A DNA stretch of 64,000 nucleotides. It comes from Patiria miniata. Its lineage: Eukaryota > Echinodermata > Asteroidea > Valvatida > Asterinidae. Each line of letters starts with the position of its first letter. Position 1 is the first letter of the stretch. Both the position numbers and the translations under genes were made by a program. The DNA is taken from contig NW_024037072.1 in assembly GCF_015706575.1 (NCBI RefSeq), positions 17,113,162 through 17,177,161 on the forward strand, in the 5' to 3' direction. Positions 1 to 10,591 of the stretch are shown here, piece by piece. Under the pieces are notes generated by a model. That model worked only from the letters and a program-made list of their open reading frames with translations, searched no databases and was not told the DNA's origin.

Positions 1-118
1 AAGAAACTGATATGAAATCGAACAATTATTTTGTAACTGCTGCGCACACGCGCAAAGGCGTGCGTGCGCCAGGCGCTCGCGCTTCAACGTCCGCTGACAA
101 ATAATTTTAACATAAACA
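1..118 (-). repeat. 3' LTR of the BEL/Pao element, partial
   Basis: This matches 3865-3970 almost base for base, apart from a short indel. On the minus strand it starts TGTTTATG next to the polypurine tract, the expected LTR start. The rest of this LTR lies before the window. Confidence 0.85.
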
Positions 119-3100
119 TCCCGGCCCCTTAAACGTTGCTCTACAGGCCAACATTTACACATTCAATTAACCACTAGTCAATTAATAACAATTAATATTA
201 TAATAACCAAATTTATGCAGTTTAACATTTTAAAATACCCCAACAAAAGGCTAAAGTGATTCAAATTCTTTCCGAATGTTCAGTCAACCAGAAATCCAAA
301 AAACAAAACAAAACTTAAGTTATAATTGGTAGAGTAAAACTCAGTTGTTGATATCTTCTATCCAGTTCGCCTTCTAGAAGGCAAAGTTTGGTTATTGGCC
401 TCTTGAGGATGCCACCACGTGTCAGAACTTCCACTCTGCGTACCAGTCCATCTACGCCAGGGAAAGTCCTCGTTACTCGTGCCATTGGTCACTGGCCTCG
501 AGTAGTGTTGTCGTCTCTGACCAACACAATATCGCCTGACTTGATGTTTCTTTGTGGCTCAATCTATCTTTGCCGCCGCTGCAGGGTTGGTAAGTATTCG
601 GAAATCCATCGATTCCAAAACCTCTCTGCCAAATACTAAACATGTCTCCATCGTTTCCGGTATTTGTCTCCGCCCGTCAAACCACTCAATGGCATTGGAT
701 GCCCAGGTCTGAATTTGAGCAGATGACTCGGCGTGAGGGCCTCCAAATCATTCGGGTCGTCAGAGACAGCGGTGATTGGCCTATCATTGACTATGGCTTC
801 GGCCTCAGAAAACATGGTACTCAGGCGCTTGTCGTCTAGAACTTGGTCTTTCAGAAGTGCTCCTAGCACCTTCCGTACGGTCCGTATTGACAGTTCCCAG
901 ACACCACCCATGTGCAAAGCTGCAGGTGGATTGAGCTTCCATTCAATGTGCTTCACAACTGACTATCCTTCTCGAGTTGAGAGATGGCCTGTCTTATTTC
1001 TTTCTCGCCTCCGGCAAAGTTGGTTCCGTTGTCAGAGAGCACTATCTCTGGTGTACCTCGTCTAGCTGCGAACCTCATGAAGGCATTCAGAAATGAATCT
1101 GTCTCCAGTGAATGGAGACTCTCAAGGTGTGTGGCCCTTGTGGAGAGGCACGTGAAGAGAAATCCATAGCGTTTCTCTTTACTCCTACCACGTTTCACAT
1201 AGAAAGGCCCAAAACAATCAAAACCCACATAACTGAATGGAGGTTTTCCTGGAGTAACTCTGCATTCGGGAAGATCTGCCATCCGTTGTTTCTGTGGTGT
1301 TCCCTGCAGTCACTTGCAGACAACACATGGCTTCAAGATATTCTTGATCAGTGACCGGGCCTTCGGAATCCAATACTGCTGTCTCACCACAGAGAGTACA
1401 TGTTCCTTGCCTGAATGACCCAACAGGGTATCATGTGCATGACGAACAATCAGGGTTGACACATGATGATGCTTAGGTAGAATCGAAGGGAACTTTCGAC
1501 TCTGCTCTACGGGCGCTTGTCTGAGCCTACCACCTAGTCTCAGAACACCGTTGTCATCGATAATTGGCTCAAGACTGTAGATGGAAATTTGCCTTTGGAC
1601 TGAACGTCTCCCCTTCTCTAAGTCTCGGATCTCCTGCTCGTAGTTGATTCTTTGCACGTATCTTATTACAGCAAGTTCTGCATCATCCATCTCTGCTGCG
1701 GTCAGTCGATTTCCACTCCATATGGATCGAGATCTGCGTTCAATCAACCACTTCTTGCAACGCAGGACCCACGCCACAGCCTTCTTTAGATGGTTCCAAC
1801 TGAAATACTTGCTGATAAGTCTTGCCACAGGATCAGCTGTCACTGCGCCTCCCGTAGCTCGTGACACTGCTACTTTCTTCACTTCCCGATCCGTCTCGAG
1901 AAGATTTGGAGTTTGAGGAGTTGCTGGCCAACTCTTCTCATCCTGCCAGAGGAATTCTGGTCCCTTTCTCCACCTGTCTTTGGAGATCATGTTGTGCGCG
2001 TCCAGACCTCTCGATGCGTCATCAGCAGGATTTGAATCCGTATTTACATATCGCCACTGGTCAACAGATGAACCATCATGTATGACAGCCACCCTGTTGG
2101 CTGCAAACGTGTGTAAGCGCTTTGATGTGTTCTTGATGTACTGCAGCACAAGCATGCTGTCAGTCCAGAACGTGGACCCGCAGACGTTCAGTTTCAGCTC
2201 CCTTCGTAGCATCTGCTCCATCTTTACAGCTACTACTGCTGCAGAAAGCTCCAGTCTGGGTATCGTCATCGTCTTCAAAGGTGCCGGGCGTGATTTTCCT
2301 ATCAGAAAACTACAGTGGATTTCTCCCGCAGAATTGACAAAACGAGCATAAGATACACTCCCACACGCATCTTGAGAGGCATCTGAAAAGTGATGCAAAC
2401 GGCATTCACTTATCTCTCCGAAGTTGCTTGGCACGAGGCATCTTTCAACAGCAAACTCTTTTAAAAGAGAAAGCTAATCTAACCACTTCGCCCAGTGATC
2501 CTGAGTTTCGGCCTCTAAAGGATCATCCCAGCTCTTGCCAACGATTTGGAACTCGTCCTGAAAGAGGAGTTTCGCCCGAAGGATGTACGGGAAAACAAAC
2601 CCCAATGGGTCATACACTGAGCAGATGACGCTCAGTAAGCCTCTTCTTGTCTGACTACCATGTTTTGACTTGATCTTCATTCTGAGTAAGTCGTGCTCAG
2701 TATCCCAATGGACTCCCAACGCTCTCTCAACAGGTAGCTCTTCTTGACTAAGATCAAGGTTCTTGACACCCTTTGCTCTCTCTTCCGGCGGCACGGATTC
2801 ATTTACTCTTCTGCTATTGCTAATCCACTTTGTCAGGCGGAAACCTCCCTTCGCCAGTATGTCAGTCAACTGCTTCACCGTCTCAACTGCTTCACCCTCG
2901 GAATCTAGGGACTTCAGGCAGTCGTCCACGTAGAAGTTCTCCTTCACTGTAGCCAGAACATCGGCATTGAAGTCGTCCACATTATCTTCTGCCGTCCGTC
3001 TGAGGGCAACGTTGGCAAAACTGGGGCTCCACACGCCTCCAAACAGGTGTACTGCCATGCGGTACACGTCGGGGGATTTAACGGTATCACCGCTTCCCGA

Positions 3101-3624
3101 GTGTCCTTGCTGGTAAACTTCACAAGCTTGTCGACGCTAGGGTAACGACCGGTCTCATCGAGGTGCTGCACTGCCATGGAACGCCACTTCGACTGGAGGT
3201 ACTGTGGGAGTCTCTTCACAATTAAAGCTAGACTCCTCTTGGTATCGATCTCGTCCAACTTGTCCATAGCCTTTAGTGCAAGTGTACAGCTTCTCAATTC
3301 ATCCGCCATTTTCTGAACGGCTCTGCAGTCTCCTGGCATGATCCGTTGACCTTCTGTAAGTCTTCTTACCCAGGTCTCGGAAATTCTATAACCATTTCCG
3401 AAACGTTCTCGAAGCAGTTCTTTGGCCTTGGCGTAACCTTCATCCGGCTGCATCATGGCGCAACAACGGATGACTGCCAAAGCTTCTCCTTCGCAGAACT
3501 GGAAGAGTCGATTGAGCTTAGCGTTAGCGCCAATACTAGTGTTTCCGACGGCACCATCAGTCATTAAACTGTAGAAGATACCGATGACTGCGGCTTGTGC
3601 TACAAAGATTTTGTCACAAACTCA

Positions 3625-3970
3625 CACGGCGGGTGATGACTTCGTTTAATCTATAATAATAAATATGTAAAACAATAGGAACATTACGATAAGTTCCAAT
3701 TAAGCTACAGTATTTACATCATATTTTGGTCATAAATATCCATGCACAGTTTGTAAATGAACAAATCAATAAATAGTATTTCAATTAACTTACGACTTTG
3801 TTGACATTTGTAGCACACTTCTATTTGATCGATGGTTTTTTCACAAACATGTAAAAAAAACAATGAAGAAACTGATATGAAATCGAACAATTATTTTGTA
3901 ACTGCTGCGCACACGCGCAAAGGCGTGCGTGCGCCAGGCGCGCGCGCTTCAAGGCCCGCTAACATAAACA
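3625..3970 (-). repeat. 5' LTR of the BEL/Pao element
   Basis: The right edge at 3970 is fixed by the match to 1-118 and the TG...CA convention. The left edge near 3600-3640 is only estimated, because the partner LTR is cut by the window start. Confidence 0.65.
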
Positions 3971-4602
3971 GTAGTTATTTCCCCAACAAAATTCAATATG
4001 GGTTATCAAGCTGCACGTTCATTTCGAAGTTTGATCCATTTTATTTCTCGTATTTATTTTCCGTTTTAAAATGCTGGTGCGTGTTGTTTGTGTTTTATTT
4101 TTTTCATCAACAAAAATAATATTCCTGCAGTTGTTGCGCTGTCCTTTAATTTAAATTCACGGCAGCTTTTAAGGGACAACAGCCAGAATATTTTTTCTCC
4201 ATTGTCCCTCCTCAGGCTATAACATATGCCGTATATCAGATGCAGTTTTGTACTGTTGGATACAGGAAGGGCCGGGTTTGCACGCCCCGCCCCAGCCCTT
4301 CACTTACATTCATTACGGGAGTGTAATTTTATTTCATTCTTAAAACGGTTTTCAGGGGCAATATTATTGCCATTAAAAGTCACACATATAAAATGCAATC
4401 CAAGTAAATTGTTCTCATCCCAAAAAGAATAATAATTGTAACACAGATCTCTAAAATCTTCCATTGCAAAATTTCACAATTTTCTTAACTAATTCAACGG
4501 TAATTTTGAAGCAGTTTTTACATTCAACTTTTTCCTTTTCATTGTTTAAAACAATGTCTTTATACACATTTCATCAGATAAGCTGATTTTATTTGGAGAT
4601 TT
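3971..4602. other. Non-coding stretch, no gene seen
   Basis: AT-rich sequence between the LTR element and the transposase remnant. It probably contains the missing 3' part or flank of the DNA transposon, but I see no coding match. Confidence 0.4.
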
Positions 4603-5366
4603 TTAGCAACGCGCACCACCATTTTGAAACGAACAATAATTACCCCATGCATTGGATAAGAAGATTACAACACCCTGCTGAGCAATACCTATAAGAAATT
4701 TGATGGTGTTGTGATGCTTATAGTGTGACCATGTCAGGGATCTTGCTAATAAATTTCCTGGCCTGTCAATGAACACTTCAAAACAGTCAATTATGACAGT
4801 TACCTTCTTTTCAAAATTTCGTTTGAAACTTAGAGGCATTGTTTTTCTTAGCTGTGGACGTGTTGGCCATTTGACAAGAAAGGACAATCTGTTGTACCAT
4901 ATGTCAATTACTGTGTCAAAAACAACAGAACAACGAGAAGCAGATAAAGAAAATCTGTAGGCAAGATCTTTAAACGGAATATTCAACCTAAGCTTGATGA
5001 GACTAAGAAGTAACATTTGAAACGGAGAAAGTTTACAGTTCCCATGAGCTGGAATATAAGACCTCACCAGACAAAACAGGTTTATTAACAAAGAGAAATT
5101 GATGAGACCTGTGTAGAAATTTGGTTTTCTCATCATTTCAATCAAATGACGTTTCGTTAAATTCTGTTTCTAGTATCTTTTTATTTAATTTGTCAACATG
5201 TTCCTTCATTTCCTGGATTTCAGTTTGCATGCTCATGATGTCATATCCCGATAGGTCAGTCTGGCTGGACTTTGTGTTGTCGTTTACATCCAAGGATGGG
5301 TGAAGGCAGCAAAGCCTCTTTTGACTGACCGGGCCCTTGCACGTTCGTATCTTGGTGTAGCAATAC
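4603..5366 (-). pseudogene. THAP/DDE transposase, second exon, broken
   Basis: The exon follows a good acceptor (TTTTAATTTCAG before 5366). It first encodes a Cys-rich stretch, an SSQTDLSGYD motif and a short coiled coil (5366-5138). In another frame (5145-4603) it encodes a helix-turn-helix region (SPFQMLLLSLIKLRLNIPFK) and the start of a DDE_Tnp_4 endonuclease: VTVIIDCFEVFIDRP, with the first catalytic Asp, then SHYKHHNTIKFLIGIA. The order TQTD box, coiled coil, HTH and DDE is known from animal THAP transposases of the PIF/Harbinger-IS5 kind. The two halves are separated by one frame change near 5140, and the protein stops soon after NAWG, so the second half of the catalytic domain is gone. 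It would have excised and inserted transposon DNA; this copy cannot. Confidence 0.8.
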
Positions 5367-6904
5367 CTGAAATTAAAACAAAAGTACACATAAAGTTAAA
5401 AATATGTTATTCCTGAAATCAGGAACTGCTCTGAACATTAAAAATGTCTGTACACCGCCAATAATATCTGTTTCTGTCATATTTTTTGCCTATCCTTTCA
5501 CTTGGGCAGAAATTTCAATTACTTTAAACACACCAATATTTAGCAGGCTCTAAAAAATAAAGAGTTAAAGGACTCAATGCATTTTTTTGTATGAAATCCT
5601 TGGAAATGCACCCCTGTGTCCCATTTAACCCTTGTTTCAATTTTTGTTTTGTCATTTTCAAGGTTACTTTGGTGCCTTTTTTGTTTAAATGCTATAATAC
5701 AAATTTCCATATTCCAAAGCGAAAGTGTGATGTCATTTCAGCACCAAAATTTGCCAACATTTTTGATGTCTTGCTGTCGGATATTTTCTTTTTTTTTGTC
5801 GAGTTGTTGTGAAAGTACATGACAGTTAAGCAATGAGCAAACTTTGTCACAAATATTTTTAATAAGCAAAGTTTTGGGTTCATAATTTGAACAGGAAACC
5901 CCTAAACTGAACAGTATCTTCCTGAAATGATATCACAGCAACAGCGCCCTCAATTGTCTGGAATAGCATTGTCTCATTTAAATGTTTAAAGAAAAGCACT
6001 TAAAGTTAACCTTAAAGGGATGTCAGAAGTTTTTTACATCCTCCTGAGATAGGGAATGTTCAAAAATAGAAAAGGGAACTGTTAATTTTATGACAAATTG
6101 ACAATGATTTATATTTTGCTTTTTGAAAGACTCTGACTATTGTGCAATCCTAGTCCTGATTTAAATTTCACAATTGGTCTGCATTTAAATACACACTGAA
6201 ATAAGGCATTCACGTTTGAAGACAAACAGCTGAAAAACAGTTGTTGTACATTTTGATGCATAGAAAATTGTACGGACACTATAGTACCAGCCCACAAGAA
6301 TGTGGCCCAGATACTGGATTTCTCAGTGTGGGCCACACATCACCGGTGATAGCAACATGTCAGGAAAATTTGGGAAACAATAGTGTATCCATCACATATA
6401 TGACACTTCTTTGGATGTGTTAAAAGTGTATGGAGAGTGACACGTAAAGTACATGTACCTTTTTTTTCTTTTCTTTTTTATAAAAGTGCATGCACCCTTG
6501 TGTATTTTCTTAAAACTGGAAATGTTTCTCTTTTACCATGCAGGCTCATGTCTTTTTAATTTTTTTTTTAAAGGTCAATTGTTGACCTACATGACCTGTG
6601 ACCCCAAGAAAAATATGGCAATCTTTCTTTTCACTACCTCCGTGCATGCACAAACTACGTGCAATTAAACTTCGTCCGAAATTTACAAGGTAGGCCTAGG
6701 ACCAAATTGAATTACTACAGTCTTTTACAGATAGCTCCATGACAAAATCCAACTCAGAATTAAAATGATATGAGTGAACCTGCAAATCACATCAAAAACA
6801 AATGCAGAACTCAAGTATTCACGGGTAGCCTAGCTAGCCAGTACTACTACTAGCTGTACAAATTACAATAAACTTAGTCTAGCCCTAGCTAGGCCTATGC
6901 CTAC
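5367..6904 (-). other. Intron of the THAP/DDE transposase
   Basis: Lies between the donor after 6905 (AAAG/GTAGGC) and the acceptor before 5366. The second half of the THAP zinc site (Cys-x2-His) should lie on an exon here, but I could not find it, so an exon may be lost or too diverged. It contains T-rich low-complexity stretches near 6460-6580. Confidence 0.45.
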
Positions 6905-7067
6905 CTTTGTCCTTTTTGATGCTCGCCAGCCAGGCATGTCGACGTTGACGACTTGTATCTTCAGTCTGCTTCCCCTGGTGCTGAATTACAGCCGGCAAAT
7001 TGAAAACACGAATTTTTACTCTTCCTCGCCGACATTTACAACTCGGTACAGCACAAATCTGCGGCAT
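6905..7067 (-). CDS. THAP-domain exon of the DDE transposase
   Basis: The reading frame from ATG at 7067 gives MPQICAVPSCKCRRG, then VFNLPAV and RRHAWLASIKKDK. It ends at a splice donor (CAAAG/GTAGGC). The C-x4-C pair near the start, the hydrophobic F-x-L-P element and the RRHAWLASIKK helix fit the first half of a THAP zinc finger, a DNA-binding domain found in P-element and Harbinger-like transposases. The closing C-x2-H pair is expected on the next exon. Orientation and position fit the broken DDE exon at 4603-5366. An upstream in-frame ATG at 7100 is possible, but THAP proteins usually begin just before the first Cys. Confidence 0.65.
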
Positions 7068-7332
7068 TTCACTTGCGAGACTAGTGTACAGTGGAATCAA
7101 CTGTCGTTAATAACGCGTTTTATAATGCACCTGTGTGAACGAGACTGCACGCATAAGTGTCATCTGTCATTGCCGCCAGTGAAATGCGCATGTACACTAA
7201 GCTATATGGCCGTGTCCGAAATGGGCTTCCAGAGCTACGGCTACGTCTATTGTCAGCGCGTCCCCGCGTATTTTCAATGGGCGCGGACCTAGACCTAGCT
7301 CTAGACAGCTGATTCGGATGCAGCCTCACAAT

Positions 7333-7459
7333 GGTTCATACTTCACGCGAAAGCGAAAGCGAGGCGAAATTCGTGACGTCAACAATACATTCGAAGCGCA
7401 CCCACCATTGTTGATGACATGAGTTTCGCTTGCACATGCTTACGCGTGAAGTATGAACC
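7333..7459. mobile_element. 127-bp MITE with 17-bp perfect terminal inverted repeats
   Basis: The ends GGTTCATACTTCACGCG (7333-7349) and its exact reverse complement (7443-7459) bracket a short non-coding core. No clear target-site duplication is visible, so the superfamily is not assigned. Confidence 0.8.
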
Positions 7460-7591
7460 GGGCTAATAAATTCCTTCAAAATGTTCCTGCATATAACATC
7501 ATGGTCTTTCGGCTGCCCTGTCAGTCTCTACCTACTGTTTGTTTCTACACTGCTCGAGAACGGTCGTCGTCGAGCTACCACTCAGTCGCCT

Positions 7592-8074
7592 AGTGCCCCT
7601 GAAGGGACATCACACATCGAGATTTCTGCGATGTCGCACATATAATCGCACATTTCTGCGCAAATGTCTACGATATTGCACATTTATCGCACATTTCTGC
7701 GCAAATTTCTGCGATATTGCACATTTAACGCAGAAATCTGCGCAGATTTCTGCGATGCCGCACATTTATCGCAGATTTCTGCGATGTAGCACCTTTTATC
7801 GTACACTTCTGCACCGATTTCTGCGATATTGCGCATTTTATCGCAAAAATCTTCGAAGAAATGTGCGATAAAATGTGCGACATCGCAAAAATCTCCGCTG
7901 GCAGATTTCTGCGATAAAAATGTGCGACATCGCAGAAATCCGCGCAGATTTTTTGTTCTGCGATAAAATGTGTAACAGCGCAAAAATCTGCGCAGATTTT
8001 TGAGATAAAAAAAATGTGCGACATCGTAGAAATCTGCGAAGAAATCTTGATGTGTGTTGTCCCTACAGGGCCAC
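7592..8074. mobile_element. Foldback element built of short tandem repeats
   Basis: The left end (7592-7625, with AAGGGACATCACACATC) and right end (8040-8074) are inverted copies. Both arms are filled with repeats of a roughly 25-30 bp unit around TTTCTGCGATGTCGCACA, in forward sense on the left and reverse on the right of about 7850. The whole can fold on itself. Reading frames through it give only periodic Arg/Asn/Leu/Ser-rich peptides and are not proteins. Confidence 0.75.
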
Positions 8075-8740
8075 CACAGGATAGCCAGATGAGCTATGGA
8101 TACAAAAAAATCACTGGTTGGAATCCACATCGACGCTGATCATTTTCTTTGACTATTTTCTTCTCTAAATTTATCGTTTTATTTAAGGGTATAAAAACAA
8201 GAGAATGAGAACATATGTGTCTTGCAATGATTCCAAGGAAAAGCGAATTATGCATGACTTGGCCCCATCTCTCCTATAGGAACAAAAATACGCACGCTGT
8301 CCAACACGTATGCATGTACGTGCATTCACGCAATGGGCTCGGTGCGCCGACAAAAGAGGGCGCCCTTTTACCTAGCAACGACGTGCCATGGGCGGGACAT
8401 TTCGCTGGTTGACGCGCAGTGTTCCTTGTGTGTGACGCACGACGTACACCCAGGGGATTTTTGGCCGCGCTTCGCAGCAAATGAATTGCAGTCAGGCAAG
8501 ATTGCGTCGGTCAGTCACCCCCAACTGTACTCTCTTTGCCGGTGAGGGGATAAGCAATAGGCTCCGCCCGGTAAGCACACACTACAGTTCATTCATAACA
8601 TTTGAATCGTTCCTATCTCCCAATGGTGAATAATCCTTTAAAAATTAAAGATCCAGACCCAGATCCGGATCATTTCCAAAACTTAACTGATTTGTACTTG
8701 CACCAAGGACCACCCCTAGATTTTGTTTGATGAAAATCTG
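8075..8740. other. Non-coding, with a CpG-rich patch at 8330-8480
   Basis: No gene seen. The patch contains CCTAGCAACG (an RFX half-site look-alike), GGGCGGG (a GC box) and an AGAGGGCGCCC motif. It could be a promoter or enhancer, but no transcript start can be tied to it. Confidence 0.25.
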
Positions 8741-9022
8741 TCAATAACTGTTTGAGTTATCTCTAGTTAGCAAACCAACGCCGATGAAAACATAACCTCC
8801 TTGTCGGAAGTAAAAATGGATATATCCTCTTTGGTTCAGGAGGGCAATCATTGGCCTTCTCTGGGGAAACGTAAAATGCACATGCATTTCGCCGGGAGCA
8901 TAAAAGAACAACATCCAAAAACATGTTGATAAAGTCACGAGACATGTCAAGACCAGCACATAATAAACGAACACGAACAATGTGGACCGTGCTTGGTTAG
9001 TAGAACGCGACAAACCAAACAT
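8741..9022 (-). CDS. Possible small membrane-anchored ORF or terminal exon
   Basis: A 93-codon frame with a strongly hydrophobic stretch at about residues 15-42 (FVFVYYVLVLTCLVTLSTCF), so a single membrane segment is predicted. A possible acceptor (AACTTTACAG) lies two bases before the ATG, in phase 1, the phase used by the MAM/Ig exons upstream. It could therefore be a late exon of that gene carrying a transmembrane segment. I recognise no family, and it may be a chance frame. Confidence 0.2.
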   Translation of the reverse strand: MFGLSRSTNQARSTLFVFVYYVLVLTCLVTLSTCFWMLFFYAPGEMHVHFTFPQRRPMIALLNQRGYIHFYFRQGGYVFIGVGLLTRDNSNSY

Positions 9023-10375
9023 GACTGTAAAGTTACTCGTCTTAAAGTCTTACACACATACATTTGCTGCACACGTGTTTGTGGAAGTCGAATATCGAAC
9101 AGTAAACTTAAAACCGCAAATTAGCTTTACAAACGTATGCGAATATCGAAAAAAAAAACCGAAAAAAAGTCAGGTTCCTTTTCAGTTTGACAAAAATCGA
9201 CAATGTAAATATCATTTGGGTAAATTGCAGGGTAGTTTAAAATTCATCAGACCCGGGGAGACGGTTATTGGTTATAAATTCTAACAGTTTCCTGTTTAAT
9301 TAAAATTTCCAGTTGTCCATTTTAGCGCGAAATTGAGTGCAATTTAAGATCATCGTTAAATTTAGTTGCAAAAATAAATAAATTCAGATTCGTTTTTTTC
9401 AGCCCGTGATCCGAAAAAATTCGGCAATCAAATTTGAAGGTAAAAAATAAGCTCATTCAAATTGAAATTATTACCGAACAGCATTCAAATTCGGCATTTC
9501 GGCAATGGAATTGAAATAAACCACTTGGACCATTTTTTTGGAGAACAATCACAAAGAATTGAAAGAAATTTCAGTGGCGTAGCATCTGAGGGGGAGGGGG
9601 GGTATTAACCCTCACCCCCTAAAAAATATTTTGTAACGAGTGCCCTGTTTTCCAAAAAGTGCCGGGTAACTGGTGTAAAAGAATTGTCCATCTTTCAGCA
9701 CGGATTTTGCGCATGCCCTTTTTCACGTCAACTCCCCCCCCCCAAAAAAAAAAAAAAAAATACCTTGCTTCGTCACTGAATATATATTTACAATCCCAAC
9801 AAAATATTTATACATAATTAAAAGATGGACGAATTAAAATGAAATAATTAAAACAAGTTGACACAGGTCACGATGAATATTGCTGCAATGATGAAAGAAT
9901 AGGTGCCAAAGAATTGAACATAAAAAGAAACTTAAGATGACAAGTGCAGCTGTCCTAATTAAAACCTTTTGTTTTCAGCGTTACCTCTGTTGACCTTTTT
10001 GTCCATTTTGATGGAAATGTTTTTATATTGAACGCGCGAAGTGCTAAATCGATTCTTCATAAACGGAAAGGAAAGTATGAATCGAAGGCAAAAACATCGT
10101 TAAATGCAGGTGTGCGAAATTAAACGACGATTGGGTACAATTTAGTTGAATGGCGCTATTTCTACTTTGGATGTGTTGGCAAAAACAATTGAATGTCTGT
10201 AAACGAAATTGAACGCCATCAAAATGAATAAGAACCTAATGAGCAGCATGATCCAAATCGCATGAATACACACATTAAAACGCATTTAAATGTACTTCTG
10301 ACGCATTAGAGCGGGAAAACCTAAACAAAGAAAAAACAGCCATAGGTGAGAATAAAAATAAACAAAAAGTCATAC
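9023..10375. other. Non-coding stretch
   Basis: AT-rich, with no coding match apart from the small MITE listed separately at 9572-9778. If the MAM/Ig gene continues below 10376, this is intron. Confidence 0.4.
9572..9778. mobile_element. hAT-like MITE, 207 bp
   Basis: The ends CAGTGGCGTAGC (9572) and GCTTCGTCACTG (to 9778) are imperfect inverted repeats of the CAGTGGCG type common in hAT elements. The core has G-rich and C/A-rich runs. An 8-bp target duplication is not clear. Confidence 0.55.
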
Positions 10376-10591
10376 CAATGTTAATGTCATCGATTGCAAT
10401 ATACGAAGAAAGCTGATACCAATAGTGGTCAATACGGGTTGCCTCAAGAGCAATTTGAAATTCTGAAGTAGCATTTCTCACACAACTCCTGGCTTTTAAC
10501 CAACCACTCGCAGTCCCATGGCTTCTCGTAAAGATGATTTCTCCCTCACTAGTTGTCTCAGTTACTGGAAGGTGATACACATTAAGAGTCA
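10376..10591 (-). CDS. MAM domain exon (C-terminal half, second MAM)
   Basis: Bounded by an acceptor (TTATACAG) before 10591 and a donor GTATGA after 10376, phase 1 at both ends. It encodes TLNVYHLPVTET, then GEIIFTRSHG, WLKARSCVRN, EFQIALEAT and YIAIDDINIG. The pattern of L-x-V-Y, W-x-x-A and the final I-A-I-D-D-I is the usual second half of a MAM domain. It is about 95 percent identical at DNA level to parts of the exon at 61930-62139, so the two are recent duplicates. Upstream in the gene lies the matching middle exon at 13124-13270. Confidence 0.85.

Larger units (their letters stand above)
1..3970 (-). mobile_element. BEL/Pao LTR retrotransposon fossil
   Basis: A minus-strand LTR retrotransposon. 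Reading from high to low coordinates it shows a Pao-type gag segment (about 3060-3560), reverse transcriptase (about 2470-3060), RNase H with the HHFSDAS start and an integrase zinc-binding end (about 1310-2430), the integrase core with GFDCFGPF and LSDNGTNF (about 950-1280), and an integrase C-terminal part with ALTPSHLL (about 640-950). The order RT-RNase H-integrase and these motifs are typical of BEL/Pao. The same terminal sequence occurs at 1-118 and 3865-3970 in direct orientation. A purine tract (minus strand) abuts the LTR at 119-135. The left LTR runs off the window. The copy is broken, with several breaks, and shorter than a full element. The LTR ends differ by only about 3 percent plus one short indel, so it is fairly young. 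Confidence 0.9.

Noticed and set aside
7684-8130. 148-codon minus-strand frame with repeated RRNLRR and CADFCDVAHF motifs
   Set aside because: The periodicity follows the DNA tandem repeat in all frames, so it is not a protein gene.
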